Below, one piece after another: positions 22,488 through 34,476 of a stretch of DNA of 64,000 nucleotides. The stretch covers positions 4,712,001 to 4,776,000 of the forward strand of contig JAJUBI010000001.1 in the NCBI GenBank assembly GCA_022419385.1, in the 5' to 3' direction. Each line of letters starts with the position of its first letter. Position 1 is the stretch's first letter. Source of the DNA: Paraconiothyrium sp. Pb-2020 (taxonomy: Eukaryota; Ascomycota; Dothideomycetes; Pleosporales; Didymosphaeriaceae). The notes beneath the pieces were generated by a model that made no database searches, was not told the DNA's origin, and saw only the letters and a program-made list of their open reading frames with translations. The translations under genes were made by a program, and so were the position numbers.

Positions 22488-24070
22488 TCACCCCCTCGGT
22501 GCCAAATGCTTGCCGTTCGTCTGCAGCTCCACAAGGCGCACCTCGTCATCCAATTGGGCGGATGCTATCCTCGTGTCTACGGTCTTCGTGATCTGAGTCC
22601 GTTGAGTTTCAAACAGGCTGCCATCTAAGGTCGACTTCTTCTTCGGTGTGTTTCGCTTTCGACTGGACAGTCTCGCGTTGGGCGTCTCGTCGTCATACTG
22701 TTTGGTGCGAAGTCTTAGTTACTCGATCGTCCTAAACAACCAACCGGTGTTCGAGCGTCATACCTTAAAATCCGACTCATCTTGAGAAGATCCAAAACAG
22801 CTAGGGAACAGATGGCCGAAAAAGCGTCGAAACAGAGGCATGCAAATGCAGATTATTCCGACATTCTGCTCTAGCACCGAGTAAAGCGCTGCTTCGAGAC
22901 TGTCATACATGGGGTTCGCCGAGTTTCCATATGTGGCGATCGTCTGTATTCGTATACATGAGACTATCATTGTCCTATGGATATGTTAATTAGCCAAGCC
23001 TGAAGCTAGCAGAGAACATACTCACAAGATCCCAACACTAAAGATACAAAGCAGGAAGAATTTCCGCCTTAGGCTCAGTTTCAGCTTCACCAGCTGCGGA
23101 ATTGGCACCGCCAAAACACCTAGGTCAATGGCAATGTTCGTACCGGCTGCGGCATAGATGAACGCATTCTGATTCATGCAGTAATCAAAAGGCTCTTCTC
23201 TCATCCAACCAGTCCAGACGGCCTTTATCGGGCGACAAGAGAAGATCAAGGCCAGTTCGAATCCTAACGAATGGCAGACGGTTATGCCCATGAGTATGAA
23301 AACCGTTGTGCGAACACCTCTTGTCGGAAAGATGTACAGGAAGAAGAACAGAAACGTCAATTTGGTGAATCCGACCGTGATGAAGTAGCCAGCTTGCGAT
23401 GCATAGATCATCTGGAAGAGTTAGCTCATGTTGGATCAACAGATGCTAGTTCTTGACTGACCTGCAGGACTTTGATTATGTTATTCGTTTCGACCGTCCA
23501 TGTATCCTTTCCAAGTCCAAGTCCAGGCGTAATGAATTGCAAGACTGTCAAAGGGATGGAGAAGGTCCAGGCCGCAATGGCGCAGGCGTCATCCCATCTC
23601 CAACTCTCGGACAGGAAAGCGACAGTCGAGCGCATGATTATCGCCAAAAGTGCAAGGACGCCGGACACAATGGAAACCCATAACAGTTTGTCGCTCTTGT
23701 CACGGATCGGCGCCCCGCACATGGTTTGTGTTGCGTTAACAGCGACTACTTAGGTGAGGTTGTGATTCTTGCAGTATCGCGGCGAGGCATACCTAGCGCT
23801 TCTTTGATGGTGCATGCCGTGCCTACACAGCCTTGTATCGCTGCGTTTATCGAAGCTGATGCGCAAATGCAGGGCATATCATCGGGCACGCATTCTGTCT
23901 GGTTCCCAACCGCCGACACAAAACACGTTTGCTAGAAGGTGTCAGTGTTCCGTTGTACAGCACTCATGGCGAGGCGTCCTTACAGCGCAGTCAGGAAGCT
24001 GGGCTAATACCGGACATATCGCGAAGCTAACGAGAGCAAGCAAGAGGCCCAGAAAACTCGTCCGCCGCAT
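22488..24070 (-). CDS. CFEM-domain PTH11-type seven-transmembrane receptor
   Basis: Fungal GPCR-like protein of 438 aa. Exons: 24070-23984, 23931-23793, 23745-23462, 23411-23026, 22974-22764 and 22697-22488. It starts with a signal peptide (MRRTSFLGLLLALVSFAICP). A CFEM domain follows, with the expected eight-cysteine pattern (DCAQTCF, TECVPDDMPCICAS, AIQGCVGTAC). The rest is a rhodopsin-like seven-helix region (LLWVSIVSGVLALLAIIMRS, FITVGFTKLTFLFFFLYIFP and others). The cytosolic tail is basic then acidic. All five introns are 47-66 nt and in frame. PTH11-type receptors sense surface or host cues in plant-associated fungi; the ligand here is unknown. Neighbouring P450 and dehydrogenase are divergent/tandem but not evidently linked. 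Confidence 0.88.
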
Positions 24071-24835
24071 CGTGAGTATCGACGAAGGATACCACGGTGT
24101 ACTCTCCCTGAGATTCCTTGGCAAGTCGGAGTCTGCAGAAGGCCGTGGAGTCAACAACGAACCGAAATGAAAAAGCAACCGTCGGAATCACGGCGAGGCA
24201 TGGCTAGCGGCAACACAGATTTCGCATCGGCAGTGTGCCGTGATGGGAAAAAAGGTTTTATGAATCCTTCACAGGGAGCAACGGTATTCTGTTGCTTGGT
24301 TCCGTGTCCGTTATCGTCTAGAGGGCCGAGCCGTTGGCTAGAGACCTTAATGTGCGCATGCCTGCCGCGGGGAGGCGCTTCAGATCCCGCAGCACATGTC
24401 CGAGCGGAGCGTGCAACCACATGCAGTTGAGCACAAAGACTCGATCAGCGTAGTCCGATAGTTCGTCGTCGTACGACGTTGACGGGAGTACTGTGGGTGG
24501 ACCAAGCCTAAACAGCCCGGCACCCCAGCATCGCGTGTTCGCGTCCCACATGCTTGAAACAGTAGACCTCGTGCTAGGCTTGCACCCTTGTATAGACCTG
24601 GCTCGTACTTATTTCTGCACCAGGCAAACGCGTCAGACCCCAGACTACTCTCCTTCTGGGATGAGTAGCAACGGTCACCATGTGGGGGCAAGGTGGGTAA
24701 TCACTTCATCTACCCCCGCTTGTGCTGCGAGTTTCGAACGAATTGAGTTCCATCTGCTATAGACCCAGTCCAACGGGCCAAACTGCTGCACGAGCTGCAT
24801 TGCCAACCTCGCACAGCTTCTATTGTGTATGTGTA
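24071..24835. promoter_or_regulatory. Divergent promoter region between the CFEM receptor and the P450
   Basis: 765 bases between two outward-facing start codons. No specific site assigned. Confidence 0.4.
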
Positions 24836-26630
24836 ATGGCGCTTCTAACAGCTCTCCCATTCGGTCCGAGCCTGAGCGTTTGGACCTTTGTTTTCCTACC
24901 CTTGGCCTTCGTCGTATATTATACCGGTTGGATCATATACACGCGTACCTTGCATCCCCTCGCATCCGTTCCAGCGCCACTGTGGCCCTCTATTTCGCGG
25001 ACATGGCTTATGTGGCGGATGCATGTTGGGGATCTCGAGATCGAACTTCGCAAACTACATGATCAATATGGTCCTCTTGTTCGCATTGCTCCCGATGAGG
25101 TCTGTTCGGGCAATCCCGCCGAGATACCAATCATCTATCGTATGCAGAAGCCGTTGGAGAAGACAGTTTGGTACCTGCCATGGCGTGCAGTGCCTCAGTT
25201 CCACGAGCGCCCGGATATGTTCACCACGTTGCTCAACAGAGACCATGCAGCCTACAAGAAGATTATTGCCGGCGCTTTCACGATGGGTAGCGTTCTGCGG
25301 AATGAAGACCAGATGGATGATTGCGTACGTCTCTTCATCCACCGTATGGGAGAATTCGCCGATAAAGAAGAGAGCTTTGACTTTGGACTGTGGCTGGAAA
25401 TGTATGTGCAGTTGGGTGCCCAATGCAAGACGAGCTTAACATGTTCCAAGGTACGCGTTCGATATCATCGGCACTGTTTTCTTTGGGAAACAATTCGGCT
25501 TCATGGAAAATCGTCACGATCATGGTAAATACATCGAGTCTGTTCATTTGGCCAGTAAGTATCTTCCGAATTATAACGACTTTGCGCCCAGATTCTTCAT
25601 GCTGAAATCAACTACTAATGGTGCAATCGTTTCTTTAGTGCCCTTCCTTTCTGTTATTACGATGACCCCCACCTACTTACGCTATCCCGTGATGGCGTCT
25701 GCTGTCGCTGTTCCAAAACTTCTGAAAGCCGTAATTGCAGTAGACGGCATTAGGGCCATTGCCATTCAAAACACAAAAGAACAAATGAAGGCTGCTGAAG
25801 AAGCCACTTCCAAGCGCCATGATATCCTTTCTCAGCTGCTCACAATTGTCCATGAAAAAGGAGAGAAGGTCAACTTCACTGAGCACAACGTCATGGCAGA
25901 AATGCATGTCGGAATGTAAGTTTCAAAGAGCGACGCCTTGTCAAGTCCACCTCACTGAGTCTCTTCGTTTAGTATGGCTGGCGCAGATAGCACTTCTATT
26001 CTACTCCGTTCCATCTTCTACTATATGATGAAGAATCCTGAAACCATGGTAAAAGCCACTGCCGAGGTCGACCAAGTTTTCGCTTCCGGGAAGCTCAGCT
26101 GGCCTCCTCAACACCAAGAGGTTGTCGCATCTTGCCCGTATGTCTGCGCTGTCATCAAGGAGGCCTCAAGAATATTCCCCAGCTTTGCCGTCCAAATACA
26201 GAGATACTCTCCACCCGAGGGCATTAAGTTGTCAGGAAAGTTCATCCCGCCTGGCTACCGAGTTGGAATGAATCCACATATCGTACACATGGACAAGGAA
26301 GTCTTCGGTCAAGATGCCGACGTATTTAGACCAGAGCGATGGCTAGAGAGCGAAGAACGATGCAAAGCCATGGACAGAGCCTATATCGGTTTTGGCGTGG
26401 GAACCCGACCATGTGCTGGCAAAAACGTGAGTTGATCCAAGTTCATGGCTATCCTACAGCTTACTAATGGGCATGGCTTGTAGCTCGCGCTTGCTGAGAT
26501 TCACAAGCTTGTACCCGCGATGTTGCGCAACTTCAACATTGAAATGGCCCACAATCGGCCTTGGAAGATACACAACGCCAGTTTCATCGTGCAGACCGAT
26601 GTCATCTGCAGGCTTAAGCGAAGGAACTAA
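24836..26630 (+). CDS. Cytochrome P450 monooxygenase
   Basis: Heme-thiolate monooxygenase of 515 aa, ER-anchored by an N-terminal helix (SVWTFVFLPLAFVVYYTGWI). Exons: 24836-25401, 25451-25554, 25639-25915, 25973-26426 and 26484-26630. The I-helix shows AGADST, the K-helix ExxR is in IKEASR, and the heme loop is FGVGTRPCAGKN with the ligand cysteine near residue 463. Introns are 49, 84, 57 and 57 nt. The 84-nt intron is a multiple of three without stops, so its retention would insert 28 residues; homology-like flow (ESVHLA to MPFLSVITM) favours removal. It resembles pisatin-demethylase-like and benzoate-hydroxylase-like fungal P450s in general layout. The substrate cannot be read from sequence. 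Confidence 0.9.
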
Positions 26631-28118
26631 ACATAGACCCTCGGACTGCTAATGTAGCTTGAAATATACACTTTTCGAACCTTGTTTGAAATACGTTGCG
26701 GTTACCGGGGTTCAAATGTTGACTATAAGCTACCGAGCAAATGTCTGCAGACTTGCAAGGTCTCATGTTGACTACATGCACATAACCAACGAGCGCTATG
26801 GCATAAAGCAGTAGCTAGGAGCTATAGAAATCATCAATTACCTGTCAACACGTAGGACTATACCGTACATATGTGTCAAAGCACTTATTCGTGTATGCGC
26901 GATCTTTCCGCGAGTGACTGCCACTGATGTGTCGCGCCATCGCAGCATTTTGAGGGCTTAGACTGGTAGAGCCGCAGTCATGAGCCCACCAGTCAGCTTG
27001 GAAGATAGACCGCGACGCAATGACTTGGAACGCAGAGCTGATAGATGCGAAGTGCCTACTATGCTAGGTTTCAAGTCAGTGCCAGTAAAGTAAGCAGGAT
27101 AATCGAGGAAATAGGTAGGCACTGCTGTATATGTACATCATACTTCCCGGCGACCAAAACAAACTCTCAAACGTCGTTACCGGAATCGTCCACTTGACCC
27201 GACTGTGGGGATCTCCCCCATTCGTCTCAAGGTAGTCTACAAAGAAACACGCGGTGCTTACATTGTTCCTTCCACTCAAGTATTGACCAGTTGTGGGATG
27301 CAACAATCAATACGGGCGAATCCCAAAGCTCGGTGAAATCGCCTGTTAGCCTGGTCACGCTGGCTTTTGATATATGCCTTTCATGTGCTGTGCGTCTCCA
27401 TGAGGTAGATCTAGACCACGTTGATCAGGACTCGGTCTGTAATCAAAGAAAGTGAGGCTCCACTTGAGGAGCGATATAGCGGTCATCGGGATTGCAAGTT
27501 TCCCATCGGCTGGGGACTTGCACTATGCTATTGGCGCACCATGCTGTCATCGCCTCAAGCATGCAGCTTGTTTCTTTCAGAATTAGCCAGTCGTGTACAC
27601 ACTCGCTACGAGTCACATCAAGGTGGTGGCCAGGTATCGTTGCTTTGTTGAAGTTCCTGCCCCACCTCCAATAATGCTGATGATCAAGCTCCTATTGTGG
27701 ATAGACTGTAAGAAGCGTCTGAAGAGTGTATACACAGAGCTATGGAAGGTGGGGAAGAAACCTGTGCAATTGGCTATAAGACCTTGACACTGCACAGCTA
27801 GAGACGGCAATAAGGTGACCCTCGATCAGCCATGCTATAAAGCATCTTGTACCATAGGTACTGCTTGGAAGGGGTACCAAGTTCCCTCTGACACCTCAGT
27901 CAAATCAGAAGAGCTCTCCTGGTCGCTGTGCAGGTAGTAACACTACAATATGACGCTAATGTAGGTTTAGGCGGTGAAAGGAACGTGCAGTAGAAGGATG
28001 GAAAGTGCGTTGCCTCTAGGTCCTGGGTACCTGATCTGTCTCCACCACCGAAGTCTAAAAATAGAAAAGATATTGACTCATACGCTCATATGCTCGTCTG
28101 TCAATGTACTCCAAATTC
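26631..28118. other. Convergent intergenic region, nothing recognised
   Basis: 1.5 kb between the convergent P450 and dehydrogenase genes. No coding signal, RNA gene or repeat family recognised. Confidence 0.4.
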
Positions 28119-29386
28119 TTAAGCCTTCTCGACCGGCACGATTCCGTACACCTTCTCGAGTTCTTGACACACTGCATCAGTCACTTCCTTGGTCCCTGCC
28201 GATCCTCCAAGGTCGCGTGTCGCAATGCCCCTTTCAGTCACGGCCTCGACAGCATCCATCATCTTCTTGGCAGCTTCCTCCTCCCCTAGCCAGGTCAACA
28301 TCTCGGAAGCGGTCCAGAAGGTTGCGACAGGGTTCGCAACCCCTTTACCGGTGATGTCGAATGCGGAGCCGTGAATAGGCTCGAACATACTGTCAACGAA
28401 GGTTAGTACGGAACATGAGTGACGAGCAAACCCTAATGTTACCAGGGGTTCTGTCGTGTAGGATCAAGATTGCTGGTTGGTGCAATGCCGATCGACCCGG
28501 CGAGAGCGGCAGCGAGATCGGAAAGGATATCGGCGTGCTGACTGGTGTTAACATGGGCAGGTAATGGTACTAATGCGTAAGGGCCACCCACAAGGTTAGT
28601 AGCGACGATGGTATCCAACGACTTCGGGTCAAGAACCATACGGCAAGTCATGGCATCCACAAGCATCTTGTCCCACTTAACGTCCGGGAAGTCGTTCGCA
28701 ACTTCAGAGGCCACTTCATCCCAGAGAACCATGCCATTCCTTTGCGCATTGCTCTTTGTTACAACCGTGAGTAGCTTCCTGGGTCGCTTTTGGGCAGACT
28801 GGAATGCAAATCGCATAATGCGCTCGACACCGTGCCGTGAGAAAATGGCTACTTCGGTTGCTGTCTCCCATGGCTGACCGCGGTGCGATCGCCCGCCTTG
28901 GCCTGCATACTCTCCCTCGCTGTTTTCGCGGATGATGACCCAGTCCAGATCGCCGTGCTCAGCTTTTCTCAGTGGCGATGACGTTCCTCGGAAGATCTTT
29001 GTGGGACGTACGTTGGCGTACTGCTGAAATGGCTGGCAAATAGCTAATCGGAGTCCCCAAAGAGAGATATGATCAGGTACGTCTCATGGACTGTCAGTGG
29101 GCGTGACTTCTGCTCTTCCTCGGAACTCACCAGGCGCGCCAACAGCACCGAACAATATGGCATCGTGTTTCTTGAGCGCATCGAGTCCACCGTCTGGGAT
29201 GTATTTTCCCGTCTTCTTGTAGAGATGGCTGCTCCAATCAAAGTTCTCAAAGGCGAGCTCGAAAGAGCCGTCCAGCTCCACCAACTTCTTCATTACCTGC
29301 ACGCTCGCATCGACGACTTCGGGGCCAATACCATCGGCGCCCATGGTTGCGACCGAATACTTGCGCTGGGTAGCAATTGGTGACAT
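28119..29386 (-). CDS. Isocitrate/isopropylmalate dehydrogenase family enzyme (tartrate/D-malate dehydrogenase type)
   Basis: NAD-dependent beta-decarboxylating dehydrogenase of 370 aa. Exons: 29386-29131, 29082-28592, 28537-28443 and 28389-28119. The N-terminal nucleotide region reads VATMGADGIGPEVVDA. Substrate and metal-site blocks are RENSEGEYAGQGGR, TKSNAQRNGM, VDAMTCRMV and TNLHADILSDLAAALAGSIG, and the family signature FEPIHGSAFDITGKGVANP lies near the C-terminus. The overall pattern (DVPDHISLWGLRLAICQPFQ) is closer to tartrate/D-malate dehydrogenases than to the leucine-pathway LEU2 enzyme; that distinction is from memory of the families and should be tested. The second intron (28538-28591, 54 nt) is in-frame without stops. 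No mitochondrial or peroxisomal signal is evident. Confidence 0.85.
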
Positions 29387-29749
29387 GTCGACTTATGAAT
29401 GCGGGGAACAAGGCAGATGGGAGGAGAGGTTGTGATGATTGATGACAGGAAGATGCTATATGTCACGATTGCATTTGTATCTTGGGCTCAGCACACGCGC
29501 AGCAATAAAGCGCAGCAACCTTTGGCATTCTCCGGGCGCGGTGATGGAGCGCGGGGGACTGGTGGTGGGGTTCTTCGCAGAAACAAGTACCGGACACCAA
29601 CCAGTGGTCAGCGGCAGCGGGCTTTGAATGTGCGACGCCGCGCCTGCGACCATCGGCACGTTTCGCGTTACTCGTCAATACACCCATCATCTCTACCGAA
29701 TAGGCAAGTGTGGTGTCCAAGGCTCGAAACCTCGTCGACTCCGCGTTCC
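29387..29749. promoter_or_regulatory. Short divergent promoter between the dehydrogenase and the P-loop kinase
   Basis: 363 bases separate the two start codons. A plus-strand frame is open through it into the kinase gene, but its sequence is not kinase-like, so I treat it as promoter/5' leader. Confidence 0.4.
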
Positions 29750-30670
29750 ATGATGTTCTCTCTGGACTCAAACGTCCAGCAAATCCTGGAGCTCCTGGTC
29801 CCCAAATTTCGTGCGCACAAGCAACTATCGCCCCACCCCATCGTGCTCGGCATCACTGGACTCCAAGGAAGCGGAAAGTCAACGTGGGCGGGCAGGATTG
29901 TGGATTTGCTCTCGTCCAAGTACAGCCTTAACGCCATCACAGTCTCCCTAGATGACTTCTACCATACACACGACAACCTGATCGTGCGGAGAGATCAAGA
30001 CCCCGGTAATAAATTATACCGAACACGCGGCCAGCCAGGAACACACGACCAGCAACTTGCCCATGACACGCTACAAGCACTGCGGTCCTGGGACGACAGC
30101 AATGCGAACGGCATAGATATACCTGTCTTCGACAAGAGCAGATTCAACGGCGAAGGGGACCGCGCACCGCGCGAGACGTGGCCCCGCTGCACTTCCAAAC
30201 CAGACGTCGTAGTTTTCGAAGGCTGGTGCGTCGGCTTTCGCTCTCTGCCAGACGCCGACTTGCAGTCAAAACACCAGACCGCTAAAGCAGCCCCGGCAGA
30301 TGACAACCCGGAATGCATCGTTACGCTGCCTGATCACGACTTTACGCACATCCAGGAAGTGAACCGTTCTTTAGCTGGGTACAACGAGACCTTCATGGGT
30401 CCCCAGCATTTTGACTTCTTCATGCATCTGGATACTGAGGATCTGAGGAATGTCTATCGGTGGAGGCTGCAGCAAGAGCATGCAATGTGGAAGGCCAAAG
30501 GAGCAGGCATGTCGGATGACAGTGTGAGGGCTTTTGTGAGGGGATATATGCCGGCGTACGAGTTATATCTTGAGGGTTTGCGGGAGGGGCTTTTTGGGTC
30601 GAGGAGTGGAAGGCAAGTTAGGATTGTGATGGATAGGGAAAGAGGGATTGAGAAGGTGGAGGTCATTTAA
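29750..30670 (+). CDS. P-loop kinase of the D-glycerate 3-kinase / TDA10 family
   Basis: Single-exon gene of 306 aa. A Walker A motif (GLQGSGKST, residues 37-45) lies close to the N-terminus, followed by TVSLDDFYHTHDNL, the typical aspartate-rich element of glycerate/uridine-type kinases. Then come DIPVFDKSRFNGEGDRAP and VVVFEGWCVGFR, matching the yeast Tda10 and plant glycerate kinase family. The predicted role is phosphorylation of glycerate or a related small metabolite; the substrate in fungi is not established here. The frame is open upstream to 29399, but length and motif position favour the ATG at 29750 (a second ATG follows immediately). Confidence 0.85.
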   Translation: MMFSLDSNVQQILELLVPKFRAHKQLSPHPIVLGITGLQGSGKSTWAGRIVDLLSSKYSLNAITVSLDDFYHTHDNLIVRRDQDPGNKLYRTRGQPGTHDQQLAHDTLQALRSWDDSNANGIDIPVFDKSRFNGEGDRAPRETWPRCTSKPDVVVFEGWCVGFRSLPDADLQSKHQTAKAAPADDNPECIVTLPDHDFTHIQEVNRSLAGYNETFMGPQHFDFFMHLDTEDLRNVYRWRLQQEHAMWKAKGAGMSDDSVRAFVRGYMPAYELYLEGLREGLFGSRSGRQVRIVMDRERGIEKVEVI

Positions 30671-31228
30671 AGCTGGCAATTGGATCTGGAAAATTCGAGA
30701 GCGCCAATTTGTCTGTGAATTGTTGGGATACCAGCTACATATACATCTTCAGTTCGTTGCTACCTTTTCCATGAATGATCACAAGACCTTCGGCACATCA
30801 AGTGAATACTCGGAACTTTCTACACGCGCCTGCATTGCATGTCATCAGAGCTGTTCAAGAGGAGTACATAAATAATGCATGCTAACACATTACCTCCCTC
30901 AAGGTGAACAACCACCCGTGCACATCACCATGCACAAAAGCCGATGAAACTACCTGATCGGCATCGCGCAGGTGGAAGGGGCGGTGTAACATCTAAGGTT
31001 CGTCCCCTTCATATTTTGACCAATCCGAGACAAGGATAGTAACGAGCTTCATAGGTGTCGAAACGTTCGCTGTCGCTTTAGTCGACATGCATATGCTTCC
31101 CGATTCCGGTCTCACCACCCGGTGTTCACTCCGAAGAGACCAGCTCGCCCACGACCGCATAATCAGCGACACAGTCAACTTCGAAGCCTCTAAAGGGGCG
31201 CGTGTCCATGATTCTCGTCTATACCGCT
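30671..31228. other. Intergenic region, nothing recognised
   Basis: 558 bases between the kinase and a doubtful small gene on the other strand. Confidence 0.35.
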
Positions 31229-31652
31229 CTACATCATGCAGGACATGTACCTCTCAGCCTGTAGCTTCAATGCCTTCTCCCTCTCCATTGTGGGCAGTCT
31301 CAACTTCGATCGTACTATCACACTCGTCTTGGGTTGTCCGCCATCCCTGGCATCTGGACCCTTTGGCGAAGTCATCTGTTTGACATCGGGTAAGTTCAAT
31401 GAAACGACTAGGCACAATACCATGTGCATAGACGCTGCGTTGATCGGCTTTTTCTTTACACTTCCAACGATCATGTGACTGCAGGTTACATCTCTTGCTC
31501 CTAGCGCGTATGCGGTCGACTCGTTCATGCTGGGTTTGGGGTCCGCGACGGTGGCACAGCCGACGGAAAAGAAAGCGGTTCTGTTGTTGTCCGTGTGGTT
31601 GCGGGCGCGGGCGATGCCTATACCGCAGACCTCTAACGTAGAGCAGTATCAA
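31229..31652 (-). CDS. Doubtful small gene or gene remnant
   Basis: On the minus strand a frame reads VCGIGIARARNHTDNN, FFSVGCATVADPKPSMNEST and AYALGARDVTCSHMIVGSV, which looks protein-like, with the first ATG at 31528 and a stop at 31229. The open part begins before that ATG at a possible acceptor (TTAG near 31640), so an upstream exon may exist. An ATG with a hydrophobic start (MKASAALLAIAV) lies at 31747, but I could not join it in frame with good splice signals. It may be a small secreted protein, a decayed gene, or chance. No family recognised. Confidence 0.3.
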
Positions 31653-32039
31653 TTCGTATACATGTATAGCGTGCTAACGTAAAGGATCGAAGAGTGATGT
31701 GTTGAATATTCGACAGCAATAGCAAGCAACGCCGCACTTGCCTTCATGACGACCGTGTGCGCTTGTATATTGAGGGTCTTGCTTCACATATCATACAGGA
31801 AGTCGAGACAGGAGATGCTGAAAGAGAACGTATACTATGCATACTGAAGATGTTGCGAGTTCCGTCCGATGAGCTTCGTGGTGCACTATGGTGGATATAA
31901 CCTCAAGATAGTGAATGAACTAGTAGGAATTGGCAAGCTTACGATGGATGAGTACCATGATGCGAGACTCTTGCAATGCAAATATTGCGATTGATACATG
32001 CCCCTGACATACTGGTGTACACCCAAGCGGTGGTTTTGT
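31653..32039. other. Intergenic region, nothing firm
   Basis: 387 bases downstream of the Fungal_trans gene. It contains the possible first exon start mentioned for the doubtful small gene. Confidence 0.3.
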
Positions 32040-34285
32040 TTAGGACCATTCGTTGACCATCCCGGCATATTGATCCTGACCAAGCCAGAATGGGATATCG
32101 AATCCAGCGAAAGGGTCCTGGTCATCATTACTCGAGAACTGGAAGGTTGGTTCTAATGCTAGGCCGCTGTTTGAGAAGTCTTCTAGGGGTAGTAGGCTTA
32201 TATTGTTATCGGTCGTTTGGACCAAGGGATTGGCGTCCGCTAATCCCGATAGGTTGTCAAGATTATATGATGTCCTCGGTGTACGTTTAGTGGCAGAAGC
32301 TCGCACGTCTGGGGAATTTAAATGAGAGGCATCTGGTCCGATTGCCACAACACGCTCTCGTGCAAGCTCTCCGGGTATTGGTCTCGTGGCCTGGCGTAGA
32401 GAACGCGCGATAGTATGGGGCGAGACGGCCGACGTGGCATTATCGTGTGGAGAGGGATTTGACCTTTCGAGACTTACCGCACCGGTGCCTCTTGGTTTGT
32501 TGCTTGCATTACGCGTTAGCTGGGTTCTTAGGTCCCTTATGGCTGCACCACAGGCCTCGGGCCAAACGCTTCCTCTGCGCGCTAGATGATCAAGTACTTT
32601 GAGACTTTTATCTGCCAACCTGTTCTACGCGTGAGCAGTTTGAGCAATGCCTAACGCGGAAATATTGACCTTGAAACCATAGCTGTAGATACGTGCCTCG
32701 TGTAGGCGGCGTGAAACAATATAAAGGTGCTCATCCATACAGCCCTGGAATTGGAGTACACTTAGTATCACTTCCGTCAAGGTATGCACACTGTTTGCTT
32801 ACCACGTAAAGGAAGGCCAAAGCAAGGCGAAGGAGGCTTGCCCTTCCTGAGAAGTAGATGTGATGGCGCTGTGTAGTGATGTAACGATCGATCGCGCCGA
32901 CCCAATGCATTGTTGCAAAGCAGCCTCGTATGTAGAGCCACTACTGTTGGACGCAATGATAGGACGATTCAAAGATATTATTGACTCGTGATACAATAAC
33001 TTCAAAAGCGTGTCGTGGAATGCTGATAACGTCGGAGGGTCGTTCGCGTCAAAGTCAATAAACTCATCAATGTCGTTTGCCAATTTTGTGAGCTTCGAGG
33101 TGATGACTATAGCTTGATCTGTCTCCCGTTGGGCATGCTGAATACACTTATGTTTGAATTCCATGATCTCCCCTCGAATATGGCAATGACGGGACAGGAA
33201 TTCTATTAACCGCAACCGACTGTCTAGTGGTCGTTAGATGTAGGCTTGCAAACACAGAGGTAGACATCACCTGAGGAAGACTGTCCATCCGCATGACGCT
33301 CCAAGCTAGGATAACAGACTGTTCACCAGGGATGATCAGTATATACACTGACCTCGCTCGGAAGGGATGGCTTACCGTCAACGTCATCATCGCGAAGGCT
33401 GAGCGGAAGGCCAGTAGACTGGCAAATGAATCGATCGATACAATACAGTGAGAAAAATACACGATGACGAAGTTCTCTTTGAGCAGGCGAAAAGCAAGGG
33501 TATCGTTGTGAGCATCGATGAAGACCCATCTGAAGAGCCATGCGGATGATGAGTCCTCCCAGACGAGATGCGGCATTGAATCGGAGCATCGAAACAAGGA
33601 AAAGCTGTACACTAAGTGCAGCTTGGAGCAATTGCATGGAAACTGGTTGTGAAAATGCGTCCTGGACGCTACTAATTGCTTCGTCGTAAGACTGGAAAAC
33701 AAGCTCCGCTGGGTACGGATCTTCGTTCTCGGATCGGGTTTGGCGTCGGTCCGCAAGAGAGATGGACATTATGGCTCTTAAAACTACGAACTCGGGATCT
33801 GAAGTGGCAGCTTCTATTGCATCCCGCTTCTCTGATAGCCTCTCGAAGAAGGTCAGAACGGCTGGGGCATGAAGAAACGGATAGGCTGGATGCCAATTGG
33901 AAAAGTAGCTTCGACTCCAGTTAACTAGGCGCTGGAAGTTGATCGTTGAATACCCTTGAGACCTTACTTCGTTACCTCGCCAGATCCGTTTCGACACATT
34001 TGGGGACGCTGAAGGAAGGTGGTCATCCTCTCCAGGTACCTCTGGGGATGGAATGGGAGCTGCAGTGTTCGTGTTGGGATGCGAGCGAAACGCGCTATAA
34101 ACAGAACGGATGAAGTGAACACCACTAGAGCTACCGACAAAACTGGAGATGGTGTCGCCAGGAATATTGCGCATTAAGCCAACTTCGCGAGGTGGAAACT
34201 GTGTTGTCGTTGTATACCTTCTCCGCTTGCAAGGCGGCTCGTCGCCCTCTGTAATGTGCTCCGAGGACCCATCGTAGTCTTCCAT
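32040..34285 (-). CDS. Fungal-specific transcription factor domain protein (no zinc cluster of its own)
   Basis: Protein of 677 aa from six exons: 34285-33376, 33318-33271, 33223-32803, 32744-32670 and 32619-32040 (a five-intron alternative is possible upstream). The middle contains the Fungal_trans regulatory domain: FVGSSSGVHFIRSVYSAF, RLGGLIIRMALQMGLHR and RVFFSLYCIDRFICQSTGLP followed by LSLRDDDVD. The C-terminus is polar and disordered. Introns of 57, 47, 58 and 50 nt were set by frame and branch sites. The N-terminus is short and basic (CKRRRYTTTT) and has no Zn2Cys6 motif. A zinc-cluster gene lies immediately upstream on the same strand, so this may be one factor split in two, or two genes; see the finding. 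Confidence 0.75.
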
Positions 34286-34476
34286 CTTACGAGGGACGTT
34301 TTCTGCTGGTTTGGGTGGTCGTAGGGTGATGCAGATGATGGGGCGGATGGAGCATCAAATCCCCGCAAAACCAAGTGATTCACGTGTTCAAGCCAAGCGA
34401 AAAAACGTGACCATGCATGACTAGCGTTAGTTCCACAGGCTCAATTAGCATGTGGAGTTATCGAAGGCCACATGTG

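Noticed and set aside
29399..29749. Longer N-terminus for the glycerate-kinase-like protein
   Set aside because: The frame is open upstream, but the added 117 residues are not kinase-like and family members start just before the Walker A motif.
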